Source: Heligmosomoides polygyrus polygyrus
Lineage: Eukaryota; Nematoda; Chromadorea; Rhabditida; Heligmosomidae
Direction: 5' to 3'
Length of the DNA stretch: 64,000 nt
Assembly (NCBI GenBank): GCA_947396885.1
Contig: OX377201.1
Span: 7,550,934 to 7,614,933, forward strand
The notes under the pieces were generated by a model. It ran no database searches. It saw only the letters and a list, made by a program, of their open reading frames with translations, and was not told where the DNA came from. Below, one piece after another: positions 9,491 to 20,260 of this stretch. The translations under genes and the position numbers were made by a program. Every line of letters begins with the position of its first letter. Positions within the stretch are counted from its first letter, which is position 1.

Positions 9491-10518
9491 TTATGTTGTC
9501 CCATAAGCCTTCGCCGTTTTTTTCAACGTTTCACTGCAGATTTCGCCGGCAGTCTCTTGCATAGCGCTGCATAGCTTTCGAAAGAGAATGATTTGCTCTA
9601 TCAGAACTTTATTGCATTTCTTTCTTCATCATGAATTTTGTCAATTTTTAGGTCGTTGAAGTGAAAAGTGAAAAAGTGAAAAAGTAGCCATTTGCGCACT
9701 TGTTCTCTCCGCTTAGGTTTGTACTTTTCTGCGCAGTTTTTTTATAGCATTAGAAAGACAATATTCTGTGCTACAAGAATATTTGTTGGTCCTATTTGCA
9801 CGCTTCTCCTTTATTGATTTTTAGGCCATCAAATTCGTCCGAGGGAGGAGGGTTATTTTTGCCGACAGCTCTTGCTCTGTGGTTGGACTTTTCGGGTTGG
9901 TGTTATATGTCGTTCGAAAGAGAATGTCTTGCTCTATAAGAATATGTGTCGCGTTTATTGATTTCTATCGAATATCAACAAAATGCCAAAAAGAGAAAAA
10001 TCATCCGTACCAACAACTCCCTCTCCTTGTTTATTTGTTAATATTCGACAGAAATCAGCGTGAGCCAATAGACGCGACACAGATTCTTACTAAGCAAGAC
10101 ATCCTCTTCCAAACAACATATAACACCAAGCAGAAAAGTCCAGCCACAGAACCGGAGTTTTGGCAAAAAATCGGACGGAAAAGTCGGAATTCCCAAAAAT
10201 CAATAAAGGACAAGTGAGAAGACAGGACCAACACATATTCTTGTAGTAGAGAACATTGTCTTCCAAGTGCTATAAAAAAGCTGCGCAAAATTTTCAAACC
10301 TAAGCGGAGAGAACAAGTGCGCAAATGGCTACTTTTTTCACTTTTCACTTCAACTACCTAAAAATTGACAAAATTCATGATGAAAAGAGAAATGCAATGC
10401 ATGTTCTGATAGAGCAAATCATTCTCTTTCGAAAGCTGTGCAGCGCTATGCAAGAGACAGCCGGCGAAATCTGCAGTGAATTGTTGAAAAATCGGCGGAG
10501 ACTTATGGGACAACCTAA
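9491..10518. mobile_element. Palindromic mariner-end element, 1.03 kb
   Basis: The termini TTATGTTGTCCCATAAG and the inverse of CTTATGGGACAACCTAA are mariner-like ends flanked by TA. The whole element is one inverted repeat: left landmarks GATTTCGCCGGCAGTCTCTT, GAGAATGATTTGCTCTATCA and GCCATTTGCGCACTTGTTCT all recur inverted between 10040 and 10510. The turn lies near 9975-10040. Frames on both strands are images of each other and show no transposase motif. It inserted next to the outer end of PLE copy B. Confidence 0.85.
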
Positions 10519-10524
10519 TATTAA

Positions 10525-10960
10525 ATACTGGGGTATCCCCTCTTCACTGATAAGCCACCGAAGAGGTGCTATAACAGAAAAGGCTAGTAGAAGCAGATAA
10601 AATCAGTTTCTTTAAGCTTCAATTGGCTGGTATCGAGGTAGTAAGCTGTCACAACGATGTTTTGTTGCGATCAAAACTTCTAGCGCCAGGCGGGACTCGA
10701 ACCCGCACTTTCCTCTGACCGGGCGGGAGTGCTCTACGCCTTTACACCACCGGCGCCGTTTGAGCATTCCCGCCCAGTCAGTCAGTTTGTAGAAAGTTGT
10801 GGCGAAACGAACCTTTAGGAATTTTTTAATTTAGTAATTTTACATTTATGATTTTACTATATTAATCATTGTTTTTTGTATTTTAAAATACTGATAAGCG
10901 CCTTTGGTACCGTTGCGTAGTTTTTAATATAAAAAGTAACTTTTAAAATGCATAAAGCTT
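10525..10960 (+). repeat. Unclassified repeat (R-X) split by a TLR
   Basis: TTCACTGATAAGCCACCGAA and GAGGTGCTATAA, then after the TLR a piece resembling GTTGTGGCGAAACGAACCTT. The same order is found uninterrupted at 31440-31650, which confirms the insertion. Confidence 0.6.
10597..10785 (-). repeat. TLR element, minus strand, remnant of a dimer
   Basis: Tail AATCAGTTTCTTTAAGC ... TTGCGATCAAAACTTCT, then the tRNA-like head in inverse with B box GGACTCGAACC. Just beyond the head a short plus-strand piece (GAGCATTCCCGCCCAGTCAG, near 10761) repeats an internal head segment. This suggests a deletion product of a head-to-head dimer. Confidence 0.75.
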
Positions 10961-12389
10961 TGCTCGGTTTTTGTGAGAGCCAAAATACCTGACTTTCGTG
11001 TCATAGACACTTTTTGGCGTGAATCTCATAAACGCTAGGACAGAGATAATCGATCGGATCAAGGTTTGGATGCCAAATAGTTGACGAAAGAACTACGCAA
11101 CAGCGTCTCCGTCAGGTTCCAAAGAGCTCCTATAAATTCTTCTTGCTCGAAGGACATGAGAGGCGTCATATCGTTCGTTCAGGGTATTGGCGAAGAAGTC
11201 CAACCAACACGTCTGTGTGCGTCGTGGTGTTATCTGACACCCCGTGGAATGCAGTTAGTGACTGTTCTTGCCCGGCGGGTGTCTGCGAAGCGCGCTATTT
11301 AGCCGGCCCACCTAATTTTCGACGACTTGCACGAGGCGACAGCGTCTCTGATCTACGAACGTCGACGAAGCTCCGAGCTCCGGAGACCTTCTCTCAGTTG
11401 TGTGAGTCGTGTCACTTCGAGCATCGTCCATCCTGCTTTCGTATGGCTAGTCTCTCAGGCGTATGTTAGGGGAGGAAGAACGGTGAAGTCGAATGATGGC
11501 CGAGGAGCCGGACGACTTCTTCGACGCTCTTGAAAGCTCCCCAAGCCGCTCGTTTCCTCCAGCTCGGTCCTGGCGCTAGATCGTTGGCCATGATGACTTC
11601 GCGACGGAAATACACGTAGCTGGAGCATTTGGAGATGTCCGCCCATTGAGCGAGAATGGGGTATCAGAAGCTTGTCCGTTTCTGATGCAAAGAATGCGTG
11701 ATGACTTCCACTGTCTTTACGAACACCATGGTATTGGACAGAAAGTCATGCAAGGCAGTAGTCCTGGCTGACAGCAGTTTTTATGTCGACCAGATCTCAT
11801 TATGGACAACTTCAAACAATCAATGTACGGCACGCTTCAGTGAATGCCGAAAAGCTGCCTTTGCAGCTTGCAGGATCGAAAATGGGATTTTCAAGTCCAG
11901 TGAGCGGAAAAAAATTGTCCCGGGGTTTCATTCCCATATGAGAGATTCTACCGAGATGAAGGGACAGGATGTATTAGAATAGAATGGAAGTAGAAATACA
12001 ATAATTTCAAAACTTCAGAGCCGACACGGATGGCTAATAATATGCACTGTTGGCCGCCGGCATGTCAGGGCAGGCACAGTGTGGTACCAATCCTGCTGTG
12101 TCATCCAGCTATTAGAATTCAATACTGGATCCCTCCATGAACAAGAGCCCGATGGCTACTGAAAGTCGAAGCTGTAAAATTCAAAATTGCCACACAACGT
12201 ACACGTATTGTGAATGATTAGTTCATACGCTGTTGAACAAGGATAAATTTCAGCGAGAAGCAGTGAATCAGAAAAGCGCGAAGCATTTTATTCATTTCGT
12301 GCTTCAATCGTAAATGGGTTCGCAAACCTACTGACTTAGCAGTAAGTGAATTTTTTTGCACATTTTTTATTGCAATATACATTATTCTG
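10961..12389. other. No recognised gene; one segment shared with 52.9 kb
   Basis: Frames reach 108 codons (11143-11469) but lack motifs. About 11220-11325 resembles 52910-53010 (GGCCCACCTAAT/ATTTCGA and surrounding blocks), so at least this part is a dispersed repeat. The region 11050-11650 is more GC-rich than its surroundings. Confidence 0.35.
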
Positions 12390-12589
12390 TTAGGTTGGCA
12401 ACTAATTTCGTGGACTCTCAAGCGCTTTCAACAAAAGTGTTCATAAACAAATAACAAATGACAGATTTCAACCAAAGTAAGACCTGTTGGAACGCGGGAC
12501 TGCTTCTCGTTTATCAACTACCTGGCCCATCTCACAGCTGTAGAGTTCTTGTGCTTTTGAAGCCAAGAATCCTTGGAGGTGCATTTTGA

Positions 12590-12725
12590 CATGGTCCACA
12601 TTAATAAATCGTCCTCCAACCAAGAAGTGCTGCAGCGAGCTATGAAGGTGCTAGTCATTTGGCGCACAGCCTGTGCTGTAAGGTGGGTGAGTTAGACGCC
12701 CCCAGCTAAGGTCTTCGATTTTTTG
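12590..12725 (-). pseudogene. Mariner transposase C-terminal fragment, left arm
   Basis: Minus strand reads HVTNRELQKIEDLSWGRLTH, PPYSTGCAPND, stop, HLHSSLQHFLVGGRF, INVDHVKMHLQGFLAS. It is the partner of the right-arm fragment. The usual SPDLAPSDYH has become STGCAPND-stop-H. Confidence 0.8.
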
Positions 12726-12929
12726 GAGCTCCCGATTCGTGACGTGTGATCTGGCGTTATCTTGCTGATAGATAATTCCGCTCCTGAAAATCTGTCTGAA
12801 CCGATTCCAGCGGAGTTCAGCCTGCGCGTGGGCAGGTTGAGAAGAGTAGATTACAGCATTAATGATGGAACCGTTCTTGAAGAGCTCCCAGAAGTTAATA
12901 CCTTCTTGACACCATCAAACGGAGGGAAC

Positions 12930-13126
12930 ATAGCGAACCGGACGTCTCAAAAAATAGAAGACCTTGACTGGGAGCGTCAAACTCATACACCTTACAGCCC
13001 AGACCTTGCGCCGAGTGACTACCACATTTTTAGTTCGGTGCAGTACTTCTTGGTTGGAAGACGATTTAATAATTTGGACCGGGTCAAAATGCACCTCCAA
13101 AGATTCTTGGCCTTAAAAGCGCAATA
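12930..13126 (+). pseudogene. Mariner transposase C-terminal fragment, right arm
   Basis: Plus strand reads NRTSQKIEDLDWERQTHTPY, SPDLAPSDYHIFSSVQYFLV and GRRFNNLDRVKMHLQRFLAL. The third catalytic Asp (PSDYH) is retained, but the first two catalytic positions are not present in this element. Confidence 0.85.
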
Positions 13127-13439
13127 ATTCTATGGCCGTGGGATAGACCAGATACCTGATATATGGGAAGCACTTCTGCGTTCCGAGGGATCTTATTTTA
13201 ATTAAAGATTGTCTTTAGTTATTTGCTAATAAATACTTTTGCTAAAGATTCTTGAGAGTTCACGAAATTAGTTGCCAACTTAATATAATGCACTAACAAG
13301 CAACAAATTAGGTTGAGTACTTAACGTGTGTTCTTTGAGCGAAAAAAAATGCGCAAAAAAACGCCTTTTTGCTTTTTGATAGCGCTCTTCAAATTGCGTG
13401 CTTTGAAAATAAATCCGATATTTGGGTTTCATTGTTCTA

Positions 13440-14240
13440 CCCGATCAAGAGAGAAACGCCAAGTGAATGTTAAAAATGCTAATTTGATGACCCGTGTTCA
13501 AAATCTGACTTTTGGATGTAAGTATCTCCCGCTAGGGAGGAGTCCGCCGCGCTCACCAGAACATAGGTCCTCAAATCAACATCTTTAATATTTTCTGGGC
13601 GATTTTTTTTTCATCGGATTGATTATTCGATTCCGATTCCAAATGTCGAATTAGCTTTCAAAGTACGCTATTTGAGGAGCGTTATACAAAAGCGGCGGAA
13701 AAGGCGTTTTTCCGCTTTTCCGCCTGCAGAGACCAAACATTATGACCGCTGTTGTAGTTACCTTCTTCACTGATCACCCTCGAGTCAGCTAATTTTAAGC
13801 AGGCTTGTTGTTTGCTTTCACCACTGTCATTATAACGTTTTTGTAGCGGTGGCGCGTGTAGCGCAGTCGGAGGAGGTGCCGGCTACTGCGTGCGCTCGAT
13901 AGCAGGTTCTTGGTTCGGATTTCCCGCCCAGGTCAACCAAGTCTTCCATCCTTCCGGCATCGAAAGTGTATCCGATGCACAGTAAATGTTTAAAATATTG
14001 ATTTGATGAGCCATATTCAGAATGTGATTTTGCGTTCAATTATCTCCCACGAGGAAAGGGGTCCGCTGCGCCGATCAGAATATGGACCTTCGAATCAAAA
14101 TTTTTAAGTTTACTGGGCTTTTTTCTTACCATCGGATAGATCATTCGATGATGATCTCAAAAGTCCGACCTACTTCTCAAGGCACGCAATTTGAAGAGCG
14201 CTGTTAAAAAAGCGGCGAAAAAGTACTTTTCGGCACAAAG
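13440..14240 (+). repeat. Two direct copies of an approximately 270-bp repeat
   Basis: 13440-13712 and 13968-14240 share AATTTGATGACCCGT/GATGAGCCATATTC, ATCTCCC, AGTCCGCCGCGC/GGTCCGCTGCGC, and the end AAAAGCGGCGGAAAA/AAAAGCGGCGAAAAA. A SINE-1 head (13850-13968) lies between them. Family unknown. Confidence 0.6.
13850..13968 (+). repeat. SINE-1 5' fragment
   Basis: Head from GCGCGTGTAGCGCAGTCGGA through GGTTCGGATTTCCCGCC to CTTCCATCCTTCCGG; the 3' two thirds are missing. Confidence 0.8.
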
Positions 14241-14278
14241 TCCAAAAGGTACAGCTGGTGTTGCAATGTGATAGAAAG

Positions 14279-15390
14279 TTGTATATATCATTTTCATGTT
14301 GATTTTGACACTTTTCAAGTAAAACTCAACAATTTTAAAATCAAACTGGGCACTCTTCTAAGCTAGCCTAAGACTTTTTCCAAGAAGGGGCGAACATTTT
14401 TTGTTCTTGGAGAATTTCGTAGTATAACTCTCGTTGAGGATTTGATTCCCAATAAGTGAACACATTGTTTGAAATTTTATACAATTTTCATATTTTGAAC
14501 AAGTAATGGTTTAAAGCTGACTTTAAAGAGTAGGAAGGCGGCCATTTTTTAGTGCTAAAAAAGATTGCGCCATGCCCTCCTCCAAGACGTCGCAGTTTTT
14601 ATTCGATTGCTAGCAGAATTTTTTTTGCGTGGAGTTTGTCACCTTTACTTCCCTTGCCTTGTTATTCTTTACCTGTTAACGATACAACAAAAACAACTGC
14701 AAAGAACACACATATCCTCACTTTGACAGTCATGTAAATGACATTTACGCGATCAATCAAATTAAAGTTGCAGCGAACGTTTTGATGTTCATGGCGCAAT
14801 ATGATCTCTCAATGCGCTCAGACCCTGCTTTTTTGCTGCGCTTTTAAGAAAAATTTAGGTACTATTTTGTTCTCAAACTACACGGCCAGCCTGTGGTGAG
14901 GCCACCCGAATTCGGCTGGTCATAATTCGCTCAGGAGTTTCATTTTGAAATTCTGACACCCATAGTCGTAATCATCATTCTGAGCTTTTTCTAATGGTCC
15001 TGGTATCATCTTGAAGTGCCATGGGAAGTCGAAACCCTTCCCTAGTATAAAGAAAATTTTTGTAATTTTTTTTACCAGTGAAGGAAGGGGAAAAATTTTT
15101 GTATTATATTTTGCTTTATTTATATCCTACTTACTAAATTACTTTACTTATTACTTATTATACTTGTTACAATCATTGAGGTAGGTAAACTAAACAATTT
15201 CACAGGGTCTACCAAATATTCCTTAAACAAAGAATTATTCTAACGATCTTCCTGGCTCTGTAGTTTAACCTGCCTGGAGGTCATTTCGATCTGTAAGAGT
15301 TCGCTTTGGTTTCAAAAACCTTAGGATAGCTTGGAAGGGCGTCCAATCTGATTTGAAAAGTGGCCAATTCGACGTGAGAGTTGTATAATA
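14279..15390. mobile_element. FB-B foldback element with an FB-A arm inside
   Basis: Left end TCATTTTCATGTTGATTTTG and inverted right end AATTCGACGTGAGAGTTG. Inner blocks (TCAAACTGGGCACTCTTCTA, GCGCCATGCCCTCC) match the other FB-B copies. The element contains the FB-A piece 14883-15045. No coding. Confidence 0.65.
14883..15045 (-). repeat. FB-A arm fragment
   Basis: The outer 160 bp of one FB-A arm (GGCCAGCCTGTGG ... GAAACCCTTCCCTAG), nearly as in 19970-20260. Its mate and the tRNA-like box are absent. Confidence 0.75.
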
Positions 15391-16165
15391 ATCTCTGGCT
15401 ACTCCATAGCTCAACGATAAAGCTGTCTGAAGCCTGTTTGATGGCGAAATACATGCAGCGCTCCAGATGGAGGCAGTTAAGGAGCATGTGAAGCGGTTTA
15501 TGCGATGATCCGAGCTGCAATACATACCCGACGACGACGTCGTTTTTCCACCGTTGTCCAGCGATCCATCATCCCCTTGAAGCTGAACCATTGCCCTTCT
15601 TTCCACGGGTGGAAGAACGTCTGCCGATCGTGTAATGGCGACCATCCCATTCATGAAAATGCGGGGAGATGGTTGGAGTTGGAGGGGTCGCCCATATTTC
15701 GGCACTTGGGATGCGCCGTGCACTCTATTTCTGAACGTTGTGCTTAAGAGGCAGCACTAATACGTTTGCGTGTGACTCACACGAGGAGAAAAATTGTTGT
15801 GGAAGTCTTGTGCCTCTCTCGTACAAGCTCTATGTCTGCTCAACGACCTTGGTTGGTGCAGTGGATGGTTCGTTTGCCTCGTAAGCGAATCGTAATCGAT
15901 TTGCTTCGCGTGCTGGAACGGCCTCTTCTCCTGACTGAGCTGCGTGTCCCTTATTCATAGCATTCCAAAGGCAGAAAACGTCTTTCCATCGACTTCAAAA
16001 AGGAAGAAGAATGACGAGAAGGACAAGAAGAAGAAGGACAAGAAGAAGGATGAAAAGAAAGAGGAGAGGATGTGATGATAATGATAATGACGACTTCGTT
16101 GAAGTTTTGCATTCGATGTCGTCATCAAATGTTATAATCCCACCATATAATTATATAGAGAATGG
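15391..16165. other. No recognised repeat; contains a purine-rich tract
   Basis: Frames of 152 codons (minus, 15265-15723) and 80 codons (plus, 15505-15747) overlap each other and lack motifs. The 3' part holds the Lys-rich frame listed separately. This is one of the few stretches without known repeats. Confidence 0.35.
15935..16075 (+). CDS. Possible 3'-terminal exon encoding a Lys/Glu-rich tail
   Basis: An open frame of 46 codons ends IPKAENVFPSTSKRKKNDEK, DKKKKDKKKDEKKEERM, then TGA (16073-16075). It has no start codon, so if real it is an exon; CATAG at 15956-15960 could be an acceptor. A purine-rich simple tract gives the same pattern by chance, and a second frame also runs open through it. 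Treat as a candidate only. Confidence 0.15.
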   Translation: MSCVSLIHSIPKAENVFPSTSKRKKNDEKDKKKKDKKKDEKKEERM

Positions 16166-16292
16166 GCGCGTGGTAGCGCAGTTGTAGAAGGCGCTAGCCG
16201 TCGCGTGCACCCAGGTCCCTGGTTCGGATCTCCCAAACAGACCCACCAAGTCTTCCATCCCTCCGGTCTCGTTGAAGTGGTACTGCTTCTGT
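16166..16292 (+). repeat. SINE-1 5' fragment
   Basis: GGGCGCGTGGTAGCGCAG through GGTTCGGATCTCCCA to CTTCCATCCCTCCGG; truncated 3'. Confidence 0.75.
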
Positions 16293-16969
16293 TTTACCAT
16301 GAAAGCAGTATCGGATACTTAAGAAGTGGAGCTAGCATTCACTAACGAAGGCTTATTTTAGGGATTCGCTGTGTAGTGTAGGTATACCGTGAAGAAGACT
16401 CGTAGTTGATCCAATCTATGTCAAGAAGGTCAGCCATTGGTGGAAACAGAATAGCGAAGGCCACCAAGAAAGCTTTCTTCTCGGAACTTTCTGACTGGCG
16501 TAGAACATCATTGGCCTAAGGTGACCGCCATCTCACGCTAGGGTTTGCCGGGTTCCTGGAAGATTCAACGGTGAGTGTGGGGCTATTGAGCGCAACAGGA
16601 TCTATGCTTCAGTCGGCGGGTGGGGCGGAGTTACTAAAGCTATCAGAGTCGATTGCCTATAGCCTAATCGATATTGGTAGCTTTCATATCACCGCGCTGA
16701 AGTATAAATCTCTCCTTAGGACCTGTTCATAGCTCGCGATAGAGCCGCAGAGTCATTTCAATTTTCTGAGCGATCGATTCGTATGCTTTTCACTGGCGAC
16801 CCAGTCACAGCTGTCACGGAGTATGAACAAGCCCTCAGACCTCGTTCGAATTTGAATTTGATTGTAAATGGTGTGATATTTAAAGGTCGTGTGTTCCCAT
16901 CTCTCCAGCCAGACGAGTTTGATTGCAGCGTTCCCAACGCGCTGATGTTACTCATCCACCCTCTGGCGT
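16293..16969. other. No recognisable gene
   Basis: A 172-codon minus frame (16758-17276) mostly overlies the RTE fragment on the other strand and is a shadow. No other signal. Confidence 0.4.
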
Positions 16970-17333
16970 AGCCCTTCACGTGTTGTAAATACCATAACTT
17001 CAAGAAAAATCGCTGAACGTGATCCTTCTCCGACGCCCTGAATGGAACCGTCACCTCTTCCTGAAGGGCAACGGAGAAGGTCCTGCCTACTTCTGCTCCG
17101 ACTTCTTCGACAGCCACGTCCACCTGCCCCCATGCCATCTTCCGTGGGCTGGATACGTCATCCCCTCTGTTCTCCCTGCCGAGATCCGACACGCCGTCTA
17201 GTCGGTGAAGAAACGTACAGCACCCGACAGGATCAGACCCGAACACCTGAAGAACCTCCCGCCAGCGCTCATCCATACCCCGGCGCGGCTCTTCACTTGC
17301 TACCTGTAGGAGTGCAAGGTTCCATCCATCTCA
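16970..17333 (+). pseudogene. RTE-type retrotransposon, linker before the RT (part 1)
   Basis: Reads LRRPEWNRHLFLKGNGEG, then FFDSHVHLPPCHLPWAGYVI, PSVLPAEIRHAV, stop (17199-17201), SVKKRTAPDRIRPEHLKNLP and LFTCYL-stop-ECKVPS. This is the segment between endonuclease and RT of nematode RTE elements. It is cut after ECKVPS by FB-A and resumes at 20261 with QWKTSKTVLLYKKG. TCA at 17331-17333 is the FB-A target duplication. A CATC duplication just before it breaks the frame. Confidence 0.85.
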
Positions 17334-18125
17334 CTAGGGAAGGGTTTCGACCTCCCATGGAACTTCAAGTTGAGACCAGTATCATTAGAGGAGCTCGGAA
17401 TGCTGATTATGAATATGTGTGTCAAAATTGCAAAATGAAATTACTGAGCGAACCTGCCGAAGTTGGGTGGCCTGACCATAGGCAGGCCGTCCGAAGGAGT
17501 TGGGGCGAAAACGATGAGCCATAGGGACTTCCTAAGAGTGGGTTGCTAGTTGCGAAATTGGCACAGTACTAGTGCTCCCGTTGGTAACGTGTGACGCCGT
17601 TGGTTCAGTCCCCATTGGTGCCGCGTTTTTTGCACATCATGAGATATTTTCGAATTGGCCTTTTATCCTAAATTGTGACACATGTTAGATTAAATAGCCG
17701 GGAAAACTATTATACACGTTGGTAAAAAAATCCTTGAGGGCAAAAACTGCTATGCTGACATTTTTATTCGCAATGGTTCCAAACTGACTCGTCATCAATG
17801 ACACATCTGACCCCAAAATTTCATCCGTTTCCTTATCAGCATGAGGCGGCAGTACCCTCGCGTAGAACAGTAGCGCTAGCCACCCTTTTCTCTTCACGAG
17901 TTCGGCGTCGTTGGCGTCTGGCACCCCAAATTCAGCGAGAAGAATGGACACCACCTCTGCTGATGAAAAGGACATAGAGAGTGAAGAAAAAGCAGTAGAT
18001 CGACGACATTTTGGGCTTCCTCGCCATACATTCTACTTACCTTTTTGCTTCACACATTTTTTTACTTTGTACCAGGAATGCCAAGGTTGTTAGAAACATC
18101 TATTGTTGTTCAATATACGATTTGA

Positions 18126-18376
18126 GGGCGCGTGGAGCGCAGTCGGAGGAGCGCCGGCTGTCGCCTGCATCCGACACCAGGTTCCTCCGGGGTCGGTGAA
18201 TTGGTACCAGACTTGTCTGGGAAGGATAAAGCACTGACTTGTACATGGGCTGGCCACCGCAAGTCATTGTATGGCCAAATACGCATTCGGCTCGCCTCCA
18301 CGACATCCCGTAGAAGAAGAATGCGTGGCGCATCCCAAAGAGGATTGAATAACGCCGTCCTTTACCCTTTACCCTT
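18126..18376 (+). repeat. SINE-1 inserted in FB-A, with internal deletion
   Basis: Head GGGCGCGTGGAGCGCAGT, then a jump from CCAGGTTCCT straight to CCGGGGTCGGTG (about 55 bp of the middle missing). The target duplication is TATACGATTTGA (18114-18125) against TATATGATTTGA, which is recovered once the Tc-like element at its tail is removed (18377-18378 joined to 19657-19666). Confidence 0.9.
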
Positions 18377-18378
18377 TA

Positions 18379-19654
18379 CAGGGTGGCCCATAAGTCCTGC
18401 AACAAAAACATAGGCGTATAAAAAGGCTAAGAATGCACCAAACTTGAACCACTTTTAAACCTTGTTTGCCCATGGTTTGTAGATTATGGTGGAGCGGTAT
18501 TATTCATAAGGGACCACTCCTGGATTGATAAGATCCTTCAGATCGCGTGGGTTGCTTTGCAGCTCACGTCACAGCCCCTCTTACGAAGTTTTACTTCTTA
18601 TTCGTTCCAAAGAAGATATTGAACAATAGTTTTCTCATGCTTTATAGAGCAGGACATTTTCCTTAAAACGGTTAATAAACAAAGATCGAAAGGCTAAAGA
18701 TTCAGAAATTTCACAGCTAGTCTTTCGCAGGTGCAATATTTTGCAGATGGACTGAGAACCGCTACCACGTCCTTTTCTTTTGCTGTTACAGGAATCGCTT
18801 TACCAGAATGTGCATTTTGCCTTTAAACAGCGCGATTGAGTCTCTAATATGTGGTGTTAGGTTTTCGTTCCTATCAAACGAATATTTTTATTGATTTTCA
18901 CTATTTTTACACAAAAACCTAGGGTGTGAGGGGACACATTTTGGAAAATTGTGTATGACAAAATCCAGCCATGCGTGACCACTGGGTTTATATCATCAGG
19001 TTTCCGCAAAGGGAGTATTAAACGCACTATTATTTTGAGCTTTCTGAGACCGCTCAACTTTGAGAAAATTTTCATCAAATGAGGCAGAGGCTGAATACCC
19101 ATTTCGAACGACGCCCTCCAACTGCGCTTTCAAATTTTTCCTTCTACTCTCTTCTCCTCATAGCTGAGTCTTCGTCTCACTTGTGGGCTTCTAGAGCTTT
19201 CCTTGTAGTTTCCTAGAAACTGCATACTGCTTAGTAATAGATTACGCACACCGCTGAATGTTGCATTTGTTCCAGCTGGTTGCTGCATCGTGTATGATCA
19301 GAAAATTAATAGCTTTCTTCTGTTGTAGTTCAGATCCGTTCATCCAATGTTCACTCTTGAGAAGCCACTGCACTGCCCTACACAATACGATCATATTGCT
19401 TGTTCAACAACCAATCTTCCGAAATTTAGTCACATCGGAACGGAAGCGCCCCACGACGGGCCAGAGAAGAATTTTCGGTAGTTTTACGTGAGAGCGCATT
19501 ACTTTGTAATAAGAGCAGCTACAACCATGATACTTTCCAGAAGTATAGCACTAAGTATATGCTACATAACTGTTAGTATGCGGGTTTTTTGCAATTGGAA
19601 AAAGACAACCAATTAGGTCTCCTAATTTTGTTGCAGGACTTATGGGCCACCCTG
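18379..19654. mobile_element. Tc-like element in the SINE tail, no transposase seen
   Basis: Terminal repeats CAGGGTGGCCCATAAGTCCT and its exact inverse AGGACTTATGGGCCACCCTG. Flanked by TA (18377-18378 and 19655-19656). Length 1276 bp. No frame over 81 codons and no DDE motif recognised, so it appears non-autonomous. The near-perfect ends suggest it is younger than its hosts. Confidence 0.85.
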
Positions 19655-19991
19655 TATATGATTTGAACCCTATTTGTGAAAAATGGTTAATAGAAATGTC
19701 ATCATAGCAGTTTTTTGCCTTCAAACATTTTTACAAACGTGTATGGTAGTTTCCCCGGCTATTTATTCTATTTATTCATAATTCAGAATAAAAGGTCAAT
19801 TCTAGGATAAATGATTTCAAAAAAACTGGCAGCAATGGGTACCGAACCAACAACGTCGCACCTGACGAGCAGAACCACTATCCCAGCGCCGCCGCCGCAC
19901 CTGGCGGGTTCTTCCTACGGAGCCCCTATGACTCGCCGCTCTCACGCAAGTTCATTCGCAAGGCCAGCCTGTGGTCAGGCCACACGGCTTA

Positions 19992-20125
19992 AAGCCCGTT
20001 TATACTTCGTCGCGGCGCGACGCCACGCCACGTATAGTGGCCATATTGATTGTGCGACGCGATCGATCAATTTGGCCTCATTGCGTGGCCATCGCGTCGC
20101 TCCGCGACGAAGTATAAACGGGGCC
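19992..20125. mobile_element. MITE with TTA target duplication inside the FB-A arm
   Basis: CCCGTTTATACTTCGTCGCG at the left and its inverse CGCGACGAAGTATAAACGGG at the right. TTA at 19989-19991 and 20126-20128. The same FB-A arm at 14.9 kb lacks it. GC-rich interior, 134 bp, no coding. Confidence 0.85.
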
Positions 20126-20260
20126 TTAGGCAAGTCATAACTCGCTGAAGAGTTTGACTTTGCAATTATGACACCCATATTAGTTATTAGCATTCCGAGC
20201 TCTTTCTAATGATCCTGGTCTCAGCTTGAAGTTCCATGGGAGGTCGAAACCTTTCCCTAG

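Larger units (their letters stand above)
12390..13283. mobile_element. Mariner element rebuilt as an inverted duplication
   Basis: Mariner ends TTAGGTTGGCAACTAATTTC (12390) and the inverse of GAAATTAGTTGCCAACTTAA (13283). Inside, both halves carry the 3' end of a mariner transposase gene facing opposite ways, so each end is a 3' end and the 5' half of the gene is absent. The two arms differ by many substitutions, so the rearrangement is old. Confidence 0.85.
17334..20260. mobile_element. FB-A foldback element, copy 1, with three later insertions
   Basis: Left end CTAGGGAAGGGTTTCGACCT and inverted right end AGGTCGAAACCTTTCCCTAG, with TCA on both sides. Arms of about 430 bp (17334-17760 and roughly 19700-20260) each hold a tRNA-like segment: at 17555-17612 with GGTTCAGTCCCC and, in inverse, at 19840-19905 (B-box complement ACCGAACCAAC). 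The centre (17900-18125 plus 19655-19740) matches 29590-29830 of copy 2 in inverted orientation. A SINE-1, a Tc-like element and a MITE were added later. No transposase seen. Confidence 0.85.

Noticed and set aside
16758..17276. A 172-codon minus frame
   Set aside because: It overlies the plus-strand RTE segment, whose reading matches a known family, so this is a shadow.
18379..19654. A hidden transposase in the Tc-like element
   Set aside because: I read its longer frames on both strands and found no DDE blocks such as SPDLNP or DNAPxH. The open frames are short and AT-biased.
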